64,000 bases of DNA from Pseudothauera hydrothermalis (GTDB lineage: Bacteria > Pseudomonadota > Gammaproteobacteria > Burkholderiales > Rhodocyclaceae), in NCBI RefSeq assembly GCF_003345255.1, contig NZ_CP029331.1, positions 248,001 through 312,000 of the forward strand, read 5' to 3'. The position numbers and the translations under genes were made by a program. Positions 11,733-20,555 of the stretch are shown in pieces; the stretch's first letter is position 1, and each line of letters opens with the position of its first letter. Under the pieces are notes generated by a model, which was not told where the DNA came from, did no database searches, and saw nothing but the letters and a program-made list of their open reading frames with translations.

Positions 11733-12557
11733 ATGAGTACCGGCGCGGCCCCGACCCGGTCGTTCGAAACCATATGCTTGAGCGTGGAGGCGGGTGTGGC
11801 CACGCTCACGCTCAATCGCCCCGAGCGCCTCAATAGCTTCAACGAACAAATGCATGCCGAAGTCCGTGAGGCGCTCGCCGCAGTGCGCGCCGGCCGCGCC
11901 GACGGCAGCGTGCGGGTGCTGGTGTTGACCGGTGCCGGGCGCGGTTTCTGTGCCGGGCAGGACCTTTCCGACCGCGCGGTGGCCGCCGGTGACGAGGCCC
12001 CGGACCTGGGCTCTTCGGTCGAACGCAACTACAAGCCGCTGGTGCTCGCACTGCGTGCGCTGGAGCTGCCGGTGATTGCCGCAGTCAATGGCGTGGCCGC
12101 CGGCGCCGGGGCCAATCTGGCCTTGGCCTGCGATCTGGTGTTTGCTGCGCGCTCGGCCAGCTTCATTCAGTCTTTTGCCAAGCTCGGCCTGATTCCGGAT
12201 ACCGGCGGTACCTGGATTCTGCCGCGGCTGTTGGGGCCGGCGCGCGCGCTGGGGCTGGCGTTGCTGGGCGAGAAGCTGTCGGCCGAACAGGCCGAACAGT
12301 GGGGCTTGATCTGGCAATGCGTGGATGACGAGGCGCTGATGCCCACGGTTCGCCAAGTTGCCAGTGCCTTGGCGCAGGGGCCGACCTTTGGCTACGCGCA
12401 AACCAAGCGCTTGCTGTGGACCAGCGACCGTGAGTCTTTCGAATCCCAGCTCGACCGTGAGCGCGACGCAATGCGTGTATGCGGTCGTTCTCGCGATTAC
12501 CGCGAAGGTGTGACCGCTTTCATGGAAAAGCGCGCGCCGCGCTTTACCGGAGAATGA
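11733..12557 (+). CDS. paaG: PaaG, ring-1,2-epoxyphenylacetyl-CoA isomerase
   Basis: 274 residues from MSTGAAPTRSFETICLSVE, preceded by GGAGGAGACACC. Crotonase fold: the oxyanion-hole segments GRGFCAGQDLSDR and VNGVAAGAGANLALACD and the PaaG-type LIPDTGGTW are all present. It converts ring-1,2-epoxyphenylacetyl-CoA to the seven-membered oxepin-CoA, and may also isomerise double bonds in the later beta-oxidation-like steps. It is the first gene of the long plus-strand paa operon, with paaH three bases downstream. Confidence 0.92.
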   Translation: MSTGAAPTRSFETICLSVEAGVATLTLNRPERLNSFNEQMHAEVREALAAVRAGRADGSVRVLVLTGAGRGFCAGQDLSDRAVAAGDEAPDLGSSVERNYKPLVLALRALELPVIAAVNGVAAGAGANLALACDLVFAARSASFIQSFAKLGLIPDTGGTWILPRLLGPARALGLALLGEKLSAEQAEQWGLIWQCVDDEALMPTVRQVASALAQGPTFGYAQTKRLLWTSDRESFESQLDRERDAMRVCGRSRDYREGVTAFMEKRAPRFTGE

Positions 12558-12560
12558 GCG

Positions 12561-14093
12561 GTGAGCGCGTTGGCCAGAGAGGTGAAAGTGCTGGTGATCG
12601 GCGCCGGCGCAATGGGCAGCGGTATTGCCCAGGTGGCGGCCGCAGCCGGCCATCCGGTGTATTTGTTCGACGCCCGAGAAGGCGCGGCTGAACAAGGGCG
12701 CGAGCGTATTGCCGCAGCATTCGACACGCTGGCGGGCAAAGGGCGGATGAGCGCCGAGGCCGCACGGGCCGCGGCGACCCGGATCGAGCCGATTCAAGAT
12801 TTGCCCGCCGCTCGGGATGCCGGCTTGGCGGTGGAGGCCATCGTCGAAGATCTGGCAGCCAAGCGGGCCTTGTTTGCCGAGCTGGAAGGCTTGTTGGCCG
12901 ACGATGCCATTTTTGCCAGCAATACTTCTTCGCTATCGATCACTGCACTTGCAGCGCCCTTGAACCGCCCCGAGCGGGTTGCCGGCCTGCACTTTTTCAA
13001 CCCCGCACCGGTGATGAAGCTGGTCGAGGTGGTGTCCGGTCTGGCCACCGATCCGGCGGTGGCCGCCACGCTGCACGCCACCGCGCGCGCCTGGGGCAAG
13101 GTGGCGGTACATGCCAAATCCACGCCCGGCTTCATCGTCAATCGCGTCGCCCGCCCGTATTACGCCGAAGCGCTGCGGGTGCTGGCAGAAAGTGCGGCCG
13201 ATGTGGCCACGCTGGACGCGGTGCTGCGCGAGGGCTGCGGCTTTCCGATGGGGCCGTTCGAGCTGATGGACTTGATCGGTCATGATGTCAATTTTGCAGT
13301 GACCGCCTCGGTGTTCGAGGCCCACTTTCAAGACAAGCGCTATACCCCCAGCCTGATCCAGCACGAGTTGGTGCAGGCTGGCCGCCTAGGGCGCAAGAGC
13401 GGGCGCGGGTTTTACGACTACACGCCCGGTGCGGCGCGCCCGCAACCGGTCGATGAGCCGGCACGGCAGGGCGTGCATGCGGTGACCGTGGTGGGCGATC
13501 TGGGCGTGGCTGCGGGGTTGATCGCCCGCTTGGAGGCGGCTGGCATCGAGGTGGCGCGCAAGTCCGGCAGCGCCGAGCACGGTGCCGGCTGGCTGGAGAT
13601 CGGCAGCGCGCGCCTGATGCTGTCCGACGGCCGCACCGCCACCCGGCGCGCGGTGGAAGAAGGCGTGCCCAATCTGGTGCTGTTCGATCTTTGTCTGGAT
13701 TACGCTGCCACGCCGCGTCTGGCGGTGGCGGCGGCCGACTCCTGCGGCGCCGGTGCGTACCGCGCGGTGGTGGGCACCTTGCAGGCCGCGGGGCTTGCGG
13801 TCAATCGAATCGACGACGTGGCCGGGTTGTTGGGCCTGCGCACCGTGGCCATGTTGGCCAATGAAGCGGCCGATGCGGTGTTGGCCGGCATCGGTTCTGC
13901 CGCCGATATCGACAGCGCAATGCGTTTTGGCACCAACTACCCGAAAGGGCCGCTGGCCTGGGCGGATGAACTGGGCGCGGCCTATCTGGCGCGTGTGCTC
14001 GCCAACCTTGCCACGCACTACTTCGACACCCGTTACCGCACGTCGCCTTTGCTGCAGCGTAAAGCCTTGACCGGAGCCGCCTTCCATGCGTGA
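12561..14093 (+). CDS. paaH: PaaH, 3-hydroxyadipyl-CoA dehydrogenase
   Basis: 510 residues from a GTG start, three bases after paaG. It has an N-terminal NAD-binding motif (VLVIGAGAMGSGIAQ), the 3-hydroxyacyl-CoA dehydrogenase signature around HFFNPAPVMKLVEVV and STPGFIVNRVARPYYAEALRV, and two C-terminal helical dehydrogenase domains, which gives the length usual for PaaH. It oxidises 3-hydroxyadipyl-CoA to 3-oxoadipyl-CoA with NAD. It overlaps paaI by 8 bases, suggesting coupled translation. Confidence 0.93.
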   Translation: MSALAREVKVLVIGAGAMGSGIAQVAAAAGHPVYLFDAREGAAEQGRERIAAAFDTLAGKGRMSAEAARAAATRIEPIQDLPAARDAGLAVEAIVEDLAAKRALFAELEGLLADDAIFASNTSSLSITALAAPLNRPERVAGLHFFNPAPVMKLVEVVSGLATDPAVAATLHATARAWGKVAVHAKSTPGFIVNRVARPYYAEALRVLAESAADVATLDAVLREGCGFPMGPFELMDLIGHDVNFAVTASVFEAHFQDKRYTPSLIQHELVQAGRLGRKSGRGFYDYTPGAARPQPVDEPARQGVHAVTVVGDLGVAAGLIARLEAAGIEVARKSGSAEHGAGWLEIGSARLMLSDGRTATRRAVEEGVPNLVLFDLCLDYAATPRLAVAAADSCGAGAYRAVVGTLQAAGLAVNRIDDVAGLLGLRTVAMLANEAADAVLAGIGSAADIDSAMRFGTNYPKGPLAWADELGAAYLARVLANLATHYFDTRYRTSPLLQRKALTGAAFHA

Positions 14094-14550
14094 AGCGAAT
14101 TACAGAGACATCACCGAAGGGCTGGACCCGCAAACCGTAGCCGAGCGTGTGCGCGACGGCATGTTTGCCAACGATCGCGCCTCGCAGGGCCTGGGCATGG
14201 AGATCACCGGCATCGGCCCTGGCTACGCCAAGATCACCATGCCGGTGCGCGAGGACATGCTCAACGGCTTTTCGATCTGCCACGGCGGCTTCATCACCAC
14301 GCTGGCCGATTCCGCCTTTGCTTTCGCCTGCAATAGTTACAACGAACAAACTGTGGCTTCGGGCATCAGCGTGGATTTCATGGCGCCTGGGCGGCCGGGC
14401 GATTTGCTCACCGCCGAGGCGCGCGAAGTTTTCGTGGCCGGGCGCACCGGCGTCTACGACATTACCGTCACCAACCAGAAGGGCGAGCTGATCGCGGTCA
14501 TGCGCGGCAAGTCCTACCGGCTCAAAGGCCGAACGGTGGTCGACCTGTAG
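14086..14550 (+). CDS. paaI: PaaI, hydroxyphenylacetyl-CoA thioesterase
   Basis: 154-residue single-domain hot-dog thioesterase. The motif ICHGGFITTLADSAFAFACNS holds the usual HGG-x-Asp active-site region. PaaI releases CoA from hydroxylated phenylacetyl-CoA side products, preventing loss of CoA during the oxygenase step. It starts inside the end of paaH. A 76-base gap with a hairpin separates it from paaK. Confidence 0.93.
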   Translation: MREANYRDITEGLDPQTVAERVRDGMFANDRASQGLGMEITGIGPGYAKITMPVREDMLNGFSICHGGFITTLADSAFAFACNSYNEQTVASGISVDFMAPGRPGDLLTAEAREVFVAGRTGVYDITVTNQKGELIAVMRGKSYRLKGRTVVDL

Positions 14551-14560
14551 CGACAACAAT

Positions 14561-14600
14561 CAACCGGCCGCGTGGCGGGCGCCAGAATCCGCCCCGGTTG
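14561..14600 (+). other. Hairpin between paaI and paaK
   Basis: CAACCGG (14561-14567) pairs with CCGGTTG (14594-14600), with an inner GGCGG/CCGCC pairing and a six-base bulge on the left side. No T run follows, so partial attenuation or RNA processing within the operon is more likely than termination. Confidence 0.35.
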
Positions 14601-14626
14601 CCGACAAGGTAGAGGAGACAACGACG

Positions 14627-15949
14627 ATGCCGATCAATAGCTTTGCCCCGCCGCAACTCGAACCGATCGAAAAAGCCAGCCAAGACGAGTTACGCGCCCT
14701 GCAACTCGAACGCCTGCAATGGAGTGTGCGCCACGCGTATGAAAACGTGCCGCACTACCGCAAGAAGTTCGACGCCCACGGCGTACATCCGGACGATTTG
14801 AAATCGCTGGAGGACTTGGCCAAGTTCCCCTTCACCACCAAGCACGACCTGCGTGAGAACTACCCCTTCGGCATGTTCGCGGTGCCGATGGAAAAGATTG
14901 CCCGGGTGCATGCCTCCTCCGGCACCACCGGCAAGCCCACCGTGGTCGGTTACACGCTCAAGGACATCGACACCTGGGCCGGTGTGGTGGCGCGCTCGAT
15001 CCGCGCTTCTGGCGGGCGGCCGGGCGACATGGTGCATGTGTCCTATGGCTACGGCCTGTTTACCGGCGGCCTGGGTGCGCACTACGGCGCCGAGAAGCTG
15101 GGCTGTACCGTGGTGCCGATGTCCGGTGGGCAGACCGAAAAGCAAATCCAGATCATCCTGGACTTCAAGCCCAAGATCATCATGGTCACGCCCTCTTACA
15201 TGCTCACCATCCTCGACGAGATGGAACGCATGGGCATCGACCCCAAGAGCACTTCGTTGAAGATCGGCATCTTCGGCGCCGAACCGTGGACCCCGGCAAT
15301 GCGTCAGGCGATGGAAGAGCGTTCCGGCATGGATGCGGTGGATATCTATGGCCTATCCGAAGTCATTGGGCCGGGGGTGGCCAACGAGTGCGTGGAAACC
15401 AAGGACGGTCCGACCATCTGGGAAGACCATTTTTACCCGGAAATCATCGATCCGAGTACCGGCGAAGTGCTGCCCGACGGCCAAGAGGGCGAGCTGGTGT
15501 TTACTTCGCTCACCAAGGAGGCCATGCCGGTGATCCGCTACCGCACTCGCGACCTCACCCGGCTGCTGCCACCGACTGCGCGCAGCATGCGGCGCATGGC
15601 CAAAATCACCGGGCGTTCGGACGACATGTTGATCATCCGCGGGGTGAATGTGTTTCCGACGCAGATCGAGGAACTCATCTGCAAGATTCCCAAGCTGGCC
15701 CCGCATTACTTGCTGGAAGTCGACAAGCAGGGCCACATGGACACCCTCACCGTGAAAGTGGAAATCAACCCGGAGGCCGGCGTAGGCCGCCATCCGGAGC
15801 AAAAAGAGGCGCTGGCCAGTGAGCTTGCCCATCACATCAAAAGCCTGATCGGAGTGTCGGCCAAAGTGGTGGTGGGTGAGCCGTTTTCCATCGAGCGGGT
15901 CACCATCGGCAAGGCCAAGCGGGTCATCGACCGACGACCAAAAGGCTGA
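14627..15949 (+). CDS. paaK: PaaK, phenylacetate-CoA ligase
   Basis: 440 residues, with the ribosome site AGAGGAGA. It is an adenylate-forming enzyme with the AMP-binding loop HASSGTTGKPTV (about residue 105), YGLSEVIGPGV and the C-terminal RSDDMLIIRGVNVFPTQIEE. It makes phenylacetyl-CoA from phenylacetate, CoA and ATP, the entry step of the pathway. The length is normal and paaA follows after 39 bases. Confidence 0.96.
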   Translation: MPINSFAPPQLEPIEKASQDELRALQLERLQWSVRHAYENVPHYRKKFDAHGVHPDDLKSLEDLAKFPFTTKHDLRENYPFGMFAVPMEKIARVHASSGTTGKPTVVGYTLKDIDTWAGVVARSIRASGGRPGDMVHVSYGYGLFTGGLGAHYGAEKLGCTVVPMSGGQTEKQIQIILDFKPKIIMVTPSYMLTILDEMERMGIDPKSTSLKIGIFGAEPWTPAMRQAMEERSGMDAVDIYGLSEVIGPGVANECVETKDGPTIWEDHFYPEIIDPSTGEVLPDGQEGELVFTSLTKEAMPVIRYRTRDLTRLLPPTARSMRRMAKITGRSDDMLIIRGVNVFPTQIEELICKIPKLAPHYLLEVDKQGHMDTLTVKVEINPEAGVGRHPEQKEALASELAHHIKSLIGVSAKVVVGEPFSIERVTIGKAKRVIDRRPKG

Positions 15950-15988
15950 ACCGCGCCAAGACCCCGACAGAGACAAGGAGCACACACA

Positions 15989-16993
15989 ATGTACACACAA
16001 GCGCTGGATATTCCGCAGCCCAAGGGTGAGCGCAGCGGCCCTGGAGTGATCGAAAACGCCGACTACCAGGCCGAGTTCGACGCCAAGATCGCAGCCGGCG
16101 GCTTCATCGAGGCCAAGGACTGGATGCCCGAGGCCTACCGCAAAACCCTGATCCGCCAGATCAGCCAGCATGCACATTCGGAGATCGTCGGCATGTTGCC
16201 CGAAGGCAATTGGATCACCCGTGCGCCCAGTTTGAAGCGCAAAGCCATTCTGCTTGCCAAGGTGCAAGACGAAGGCGGCCACGGGCTGTACCTATATGCC
16301 GCGGCCGAAACCCTGGGCGTGTCGCGCGACGAACTGTACGAGGCCCTGCTCGACGGCCGCGCCAAGTACAGCTCGATTTTCAACTATCCCACCCTGACCT
16401 GGGCGGATATCGGCGTAATCGGCTGGCTGGTCGATGGCGCGGCGATCATGAACCAGATTCCGTTGTGTAAATGCAGCTACGGCCCGTATGCCCGCGCCAT
16501 GGTACGCATTTGCAAGGAAGAGTCTTTCCACCAGCGCCAGGGCTATGACCTGTTGTTGCAAATGATGCGCGGCACGCCTGAGCAGCGCGAGATGGTGCAG
16601 GACGCGGTCAATCGCTGGTGGTGGCCGGCGCTGATGATGTTCGGGCCGCATGACCGGGACAGTCAGCATTCGGAAACCTCGATGCGTTGGGGCATCAAGC
16701 GCATTTCCAACGACGACCTGCGGCAGAAGTTCGTTGACGCCACGGTCAAGCAGGCCGAAGTGCTGGGTGTTTCGCTGCCCGACCCGGCACTGAAGTGGAA
16801 TGCAGCGCGCGGCCATTACGACTTTGGCGCCATCGACTGGGAGGAATTCTGGGCCACGGTCAACGGTTACGGACAGTGCAACGCAGATCGCTTGGCCGCG
16901 CGGCGCAAAGCCTGGGAAGACGGCGCCTGGGTGCGTGAGGCGGCACTGGCCTACGCCCGCAAAGACGCCGAGCGCGCCAAGCGGGCAGCCTGA
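15989..16993 (+). CDS. paaA: PaaA, catalytic subunit of phenylacetyl-CoA epoxidase
   Basis: 334 residues. The diiron ligand motifs are visible in [15 protein letters not shown] and [15 protein letters not shown], as in bacterial multicomponent monooxygenases. With PaaC it forms the heterodimeric core that epoxidises the ring of phenylacetyl-CoA using O2 and electrons from PaaE. It starts the paaABCDE block. Confidence 0.97.
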   Translation: MYTQALDIPQPKGERSGPGVIENADYQAEFDAKIAAGGFIEAKDWMPEAYRKTLIRQISQHAHSEIVGMLPEGNWITRAPSLKRKAILLAKVQDEGGHGLYLYAAAETLGVSRDELYEALLDGRAKYSSIFNYPTLTWADIGVIGWLVDGAAIMNQIPLCKCSYGPYARAMVRICKEESFHQRQGYDLLLQMMRGTPEQREMVQDAVNRWWWPALMMFGPHDRDSQHSETSMRWGIKRISNDDLRQKFVDATVKQAEVLGVSLPDPALKWNAARGHYDFGAIDWEEFWATVNGYGQCNADRLAARRKAWEDGAWVREAALAYARKDAERAKRAA

Positions 16994-17050
16994 ACCACGT
17001 CCAAAAACACCGGCCTGGGGGCCACCTCTGGGCCGACAACGGAGACCGAT

Positions 17051-17338
17051 ATGGAACGCAAGGAATGGCCGCTGTGGGAAGTATTCGTGCGCAGCAAAAA
17101 CGGCCTCGACCACAAACATTGCGGCAGCGTGCATGCGCCCGATGCCCGGCTGGCGCTGCAGGTGGCGCGCGATGTGTATACCCGCCGTCAGGAAGGTGTG
17201 TCGATTTGGGTGGTGCGTGCCAGCGACATCGTCGCCTCGGACCCGGACGCCAAGCCCGAGCTGTTCGACCCGGCGGAGGACAAGATCTACCGCCATCCGA
17301 CCTTCTATACCCTGCCCGACGAAGTCAACCACATGTGA
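17051..17338 (+). CDS. paaB: PaaB, epoxidase assembly/accessory subunit
   Basis: 95 residues beginning MERKEWPLWEVFVRSKNGLDHKHCGSVHA, the characteristic PaaB sequence. It is a small subunit needed for activity and for bridging PaaAC complexes. It lies between paaA and paaC with a normal ribosome site (ACGGAGA). Confidence 0.95.
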   Translation: MERKEWPLWEVFVRSKNGLDHKHCGSVHAPDARLALQVARDVYTRRQEGVSIWVVRASDIVASDPDAKPELFDPAEDKIYRHPTFYTLPDEVNHM

Positions 17339-17354
17339 AGTGGGGGAAAATCCA

Positions 17355-18125
17355 ATGACCCAACAGAACATCGCCATCCCGGCGCACATTGAATACGTGC
17401 TGCGCATGGGTGATAACGCGCTCATCCTCGGTCAACGTCTTGCCGAGTGGTGCGGCCATGCGCCGGTGCTGGAAGAGGATATGGCGCTGACTAACACCGC
17501 GCTGGATCTGATCGGCCAGGCCCGTCTGCTGCTCACTCACGCCGGCAAGCTGGAAGGCCGCGGGCGCGACGAAGACCAGCTCGCCTTTTTGCGCACCGAG
17601 CGCGACTATCGCAATGTGACGCTCACCGAACTGCCCAATGGCGACTTCGGACGCACCATGGTGCGTAACTTTCTGTTCGCCGCTTTCCAGGTGCAGCTCT
17701 ACCAGCGTCTTTCGACCAGCAGCGACGCGGAACTTGCCGCCATCGCCGCCAAGAGCCTGAAAGAGGCGCGCTACCACATGCGTCATGCGGGCGAATGGGT
17801 GCTACGCCTGGGTGACGGCACCGAGGTTTCACACGCCAAGGCACAGGCTGCGCTCGACGAGCTATGGCCCTACACCGCCGAGTTCTTTGCCCCCAATCCG
17901 ACCGACGACGCGGCTGCTGCCGCTGGCATCGGCCCGGCATGGGGCAGCCTGGAGGCGGCATGGGAATCCCAGGTGGTGCCGCTGCTCCATGAAGCCACGC
18001 TGACCGTGCCGGCGCGCACGCCGTTCAAAAGTTACGGCAAGTTCGGCCGCCACTCCGAGCACATGGGCCATTTGTTGGCCACCATGCAGTATATGCAGCG
18101 CACCTATCCGGGTGCCTCCTGGTAA
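17355..18125 (+). CDS. paaC: PaaC, structural subunit of phenylacetyl-CoA epoxidase
   Basis: 256 residues from MTQQNIAIPAHIEYVLRMGDNAL, 16 bases after paaB. It is an all-helical ferritin-like protein homologous to PaaA but without a full diiron set. It retains ARYHMRHAGEWVLRLGDGT, and ends with FGRHSEHMGHLLATMQYMQR. It pairs with PaaA in the epoxidase. The frame stays open far upstream inside paaA, but the family start is clear. Confidence 0.95.
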   Translation: MTQQNIAIPAHIEYVLRMGDNALILGQRLAEWCGHAPVLEEDMALTNTALDLIGQARLLLTHAGKLEGRGRDEDQLAFLRTERDYRNVTLTELPNGDFGRTMVRNFLFAAFQVQLYQRLSTSSDAELAAIAAKSLKEARYHMRHAGEWVLRLGDGTEVSHAKAQAALDELWPYTAEFFAPNPTDDAAAAAGIGPAWGSLEAAWESQVVPLLHEATLTVPARTPFKSYGKFGRHSEHMGHLLATMQYMQRTYPGASW

Positions 18126-18130
18126 GCGCC

Positions 18131-18622
18131 ATGCTGAACGAAACCCAGGCCTGGCAGGTGCTCGAAGGCGTGCCCGATCCCGAGATCCCAGTGGTCTCGG
18201 TGGTCGAGCTTGGCATCGTGCGTGAGTTGGTCCGTAGTGAGCGCGGCCTGCGGGTAGTGGTCACGCCCACCTATTCGGGCTGCCCGGCCACCGAGGTGAT
18301 CGCCAAGAGCATCCGCAGCGCGCTGCTTGCTGCCGGCGCCGGTCAGGTGGACATCGAAACCCGGCTGGATCCAGCATGGACCACCGACTGGGTCGGTCCG
18401 TCGACGCGCGACAAATTGCGCGCTTACGGCATTGCCCCACCGGAAGGCCCGGCGGCGGTCGATGGCGTGCGGCCGATCCGTTTCGTGCCCAGGCTGCCGC
18501 CCTGTCCGCACTGCGGGGCAGCCGACACCGAGCGCCTGTCCGAATACGGCGCCACCGCCTGCAAAGCGCTGTACCGCTGTCGCGTCTGCCGCGAGCCCTT
18601 CGAGTATTTCAAACCCATTTGA
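18131..18622 (+). CDS. paaD: PaaD, Fe-S maturation factor for the epoxidase
   Basis: 163 residues: an N-terminal MIP18/DUF59 domain (VLEGVPDPEIPVVSVVELGIV, with TPTYSGCPATEVI) and a C-terminal zinc-ribbon-like half with CPHC and CRVC pairs. Proteins of this type help insert iron-sulphur clusters, here most probably into PaaE. It starts 5 bases after paaC. Confidence 0.94.
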   Translation: MLNETQAWQVLEGVPDPEIPVVSVVELGIVRELVRSERGLRVVVTPTYSGCPATEVIAKSIRSALLAAGAGQVDIETRLDPAWTTDWVGPSTRDKLRAYGIAPPEGPAAVDGVRPIRFVPRLPPCPHCGAADTERLSEYGATACKALYRCRVCREPFEYFKPI

Positions 18623-18661
18623 GCGACAAAACCGCCTCAGACGGTTGCTGGAGACGATTGC

Positions 18662-19729
18662 ATGACCCCCAAGTTTCATCCCCTGAAAGTGGCAGAAGTG
18701 CGGCGCGAAACCGCCGATGCGCTCAGCTTGCGCTTTGCAGTGCCGGCGGAGCTGGCCGAGTCTTACCGCTTTGTGCAGGGCCAGCATCTGACCCTGAAGG
18801 CCCGTGTCGGCGGCGAAGAATTGCGCCGTTCCTATTCCATTTGCGCCGGCGTGGACGATGGCGAGTTGCGCGTGGCCATCAAGAAGCTGCCCGGCGGGCG
18901 CTTTTCCTGCTGGGCGCATGAGCACATCAAGGTGGGCGATGTGCTGGAGGTGATGACCCCGGAGGGGCGTTTCCACACTCCGCTGGATCCGGCGCAGGCC
19001 AAGCATTACGTAGCCTTTGCCGCCGGCAGCGGCATCACTCCGATTCTTTCGCTGATCAAGACCACGCTGGCGACCGAACCACAAAGCCGCTTTACCCTGA
19101 TCTATGGCAATCGCAGCCAGGCCAGCGTGATGTTCGCCGAGGCCCTGGAGGACCTCAAAAACCGTTATTTGGCGCGCTTGACCTTGTACCACCTGTTTTC
19201 CCGCGAAGAGCAGGAGGTAGCGCTGTTCAATGGCCGCCTGGATGCGGCCAAGGTGGCGGCCTTTTTGGATACCCTGCTGCCGGTGGCCGATATCGACGAG
19301 GCGTTCATCTGCGGCCCTGGCGCGATGATCGACCAGGTGGCATCCGCGTTGTTGGCCGCAGGGATGCCGGCAGAGCACATCCATTTTGAGCGCTTCGGCG
19401 TGCCGGATGCCTCACCCACGCACGCTGTGCAAGCCGGAGACGCCCCGCAGGCCACCATCGTCGTGGTGGCCGATGGCCTGCGCCGCGAGGTGGCTTTTCA
19501 TGCCAACGACCCGTCCATCCTCGACGTGGCGCTTGCCGCCGGCATCGATCTGCCCTATGCCTGCAAAGGTGGGGTGTGCTGCACCTGCCGCGCCAAGGTG
19601 CTGGAGGGTAAGGTGCGCATGGACAAAAACTACACCCTGGAGCAGGCGGATGTGGCGGCCGGCTATGTGCTCACCTGTCAGGCGCATCCGCTCACCGAGC
19701 GGGTGGTGCTCAGCTTCGACGAGCGCTGA
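18662..19729 (+). CDS. paaE: PaaE, NADPH-dependent reductase of the epoxidase
   Basis: 355 residues. It has an FAD-binding ferredoxin-reductase fold (RRSYSICAG, then GSGITPILSLI and a CGPGAMIDQV nucleotide-binding end), followed by a plant-type [2Fe-2S] domain with the four cluster cysteines in YACKGGVCCTC and LTCQAHP. It passes electrons from NADPH to the PaaA diiron centre. It is the last of the epoxidase genes. Confidence 0.96.
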   Translation: MTPKFHPLKVAEVRRETADALSLRFAVPAELAESYRFVQGQHLTLKARVGGEELRRSYSICAGVDDGELRVAIKKLPGGRFSCWAHEHIKVGDVLEVMTPEGRFHTPLDPAQAKHYVAFAAGSGITPILSLIKTTLATEPQSRFTLIYGNRSQASVMFAEALEDLKNRYLARLTLYHLFSREEQEVALFNGRLDAAKVAAFLDTLLPVADIDEAFICGPGAMIDQVASALLAAGMPAEHIHFERFGVPDASPTHAVQAGDAPQATIVVVADGLRREVAFHANDPSILDVALAAGIDLPYACKGGVCCTCRAKVLEGKVRMDKNYTLEQADVAAGYVLTCQAHPLTERVVLSFDER

Positions 19730-19854
19730 GCGGGAAGGCCAACATGGCACCGCGGGTCGTGAGCGTGTATGGTCGCGGGCGTGGCGGACAATCCCGCCGC
19801 GTCGGGCGCGCCGATGGGTGCGCCTTGATACAACGCTCCAAAGTCGACTGAGCC

Positions 19855-20490
19855 ATGGCCCGAGGAAAAGCCCCAACCTTCGAACTTCAGCGCGCCGCCA
19901 TCCTGGCCGAAGCCGCGCGCCTGTTTGCCGAACGCAGCTTCCCCAATGCATCGATGTCCGAACTGGCCAAAGCGTGCGGGGTGTCCAAACCGCTGCTCTA
20001 TCACTACTACCGCGACAAGGAACACATCCTGTTTGATATCGCGGACAGTTACATGGACCAGTTGCTGGCAATCATCCGCGCGGTCGAGGCCCGGCAACTG
20101 GCGCCCGAGGCGCATCTAGCCGAGCTGGTGACTTGTTTTTTGGAAGAGTACGAACACTCCCAAAACCGCCACCGGGTGCTGGTGCAGGACGTGAAGTTTC
20201 TTCAGGCCGAGCAGGCCGGACAGGTGATTGCCAAACAGCGCCAGGTGGTCGCGGCTTTTGCCGAGGCCCTGGAGCGGATCGAGCCGGGGCTGCGTCGGCA
20301 GCACCTGGACAAACCGGTGGCGATGATTCTGTTTGGCATGATCAACTGGACCTTTACCTGGCTGCGCGCCGATGGCCGTTTTACCCATCGGGATCTGGCA
20401 CCGGTGGTGACCCGGATCGTGCTCAATGGGGTCAAGGGGCTGTTGGACCAGGATATCCCGAAACCGAAGGCCAAAAGCCCGGCGCACTAG
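19855..20490 (+). CDS. paaR: TetR-family regulator, probable PaaR
   Basis: 211 residues. An N-terminal TetR helix-turn-helix (about 25-60, SMSELAKACGVSKPLLYHYYRDKEHIL) is followed by a long all-helical ligand-binding half (FLEEYEHSQNRHRVLVQDVKFL). Its place within the paa operon supports the name PaaR, a repressor relieved by phenylacetyl-CoA. The likely operator is the palindrome at 11607-11622; no copy of that site was seen just before this gene. A 125-base gap separates it from paaE. Confidence 0.82.
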   Translation: MARGKAPTFELQRAAILAEAARLFAERSFPNASMSELAKACGVSKPLLYHYYRDKEHILFDIADSYMDQLLAIIRAVEARQLAPEAHLAELVTCFLEEYEHSQNRHRVLVQDVKFLQAEQAGQVIAKQRQVVAAFAEALERIEPGLRRQHLDKPVAMILFGMINWTFTWLRADGRFTHRDLAPVVTRIVLNGVKGLLDQDIPKPKAKSPAH

Positions 20491-20555
20491 CGGCGGGCAT
20501 GACAACATCCGGGCGTAGTCGGCTGATCGGCGCGTCCGCCAAGGAGGAGAAAGAC

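Noticed and set aside
20133..20555. N-terminal extension of the thiolase into paaR
   Set aside because: The extension is out-of-frame shadow of paaR; the GTG at 20556 has a strong ribosome site and gives the normal thiolase length.
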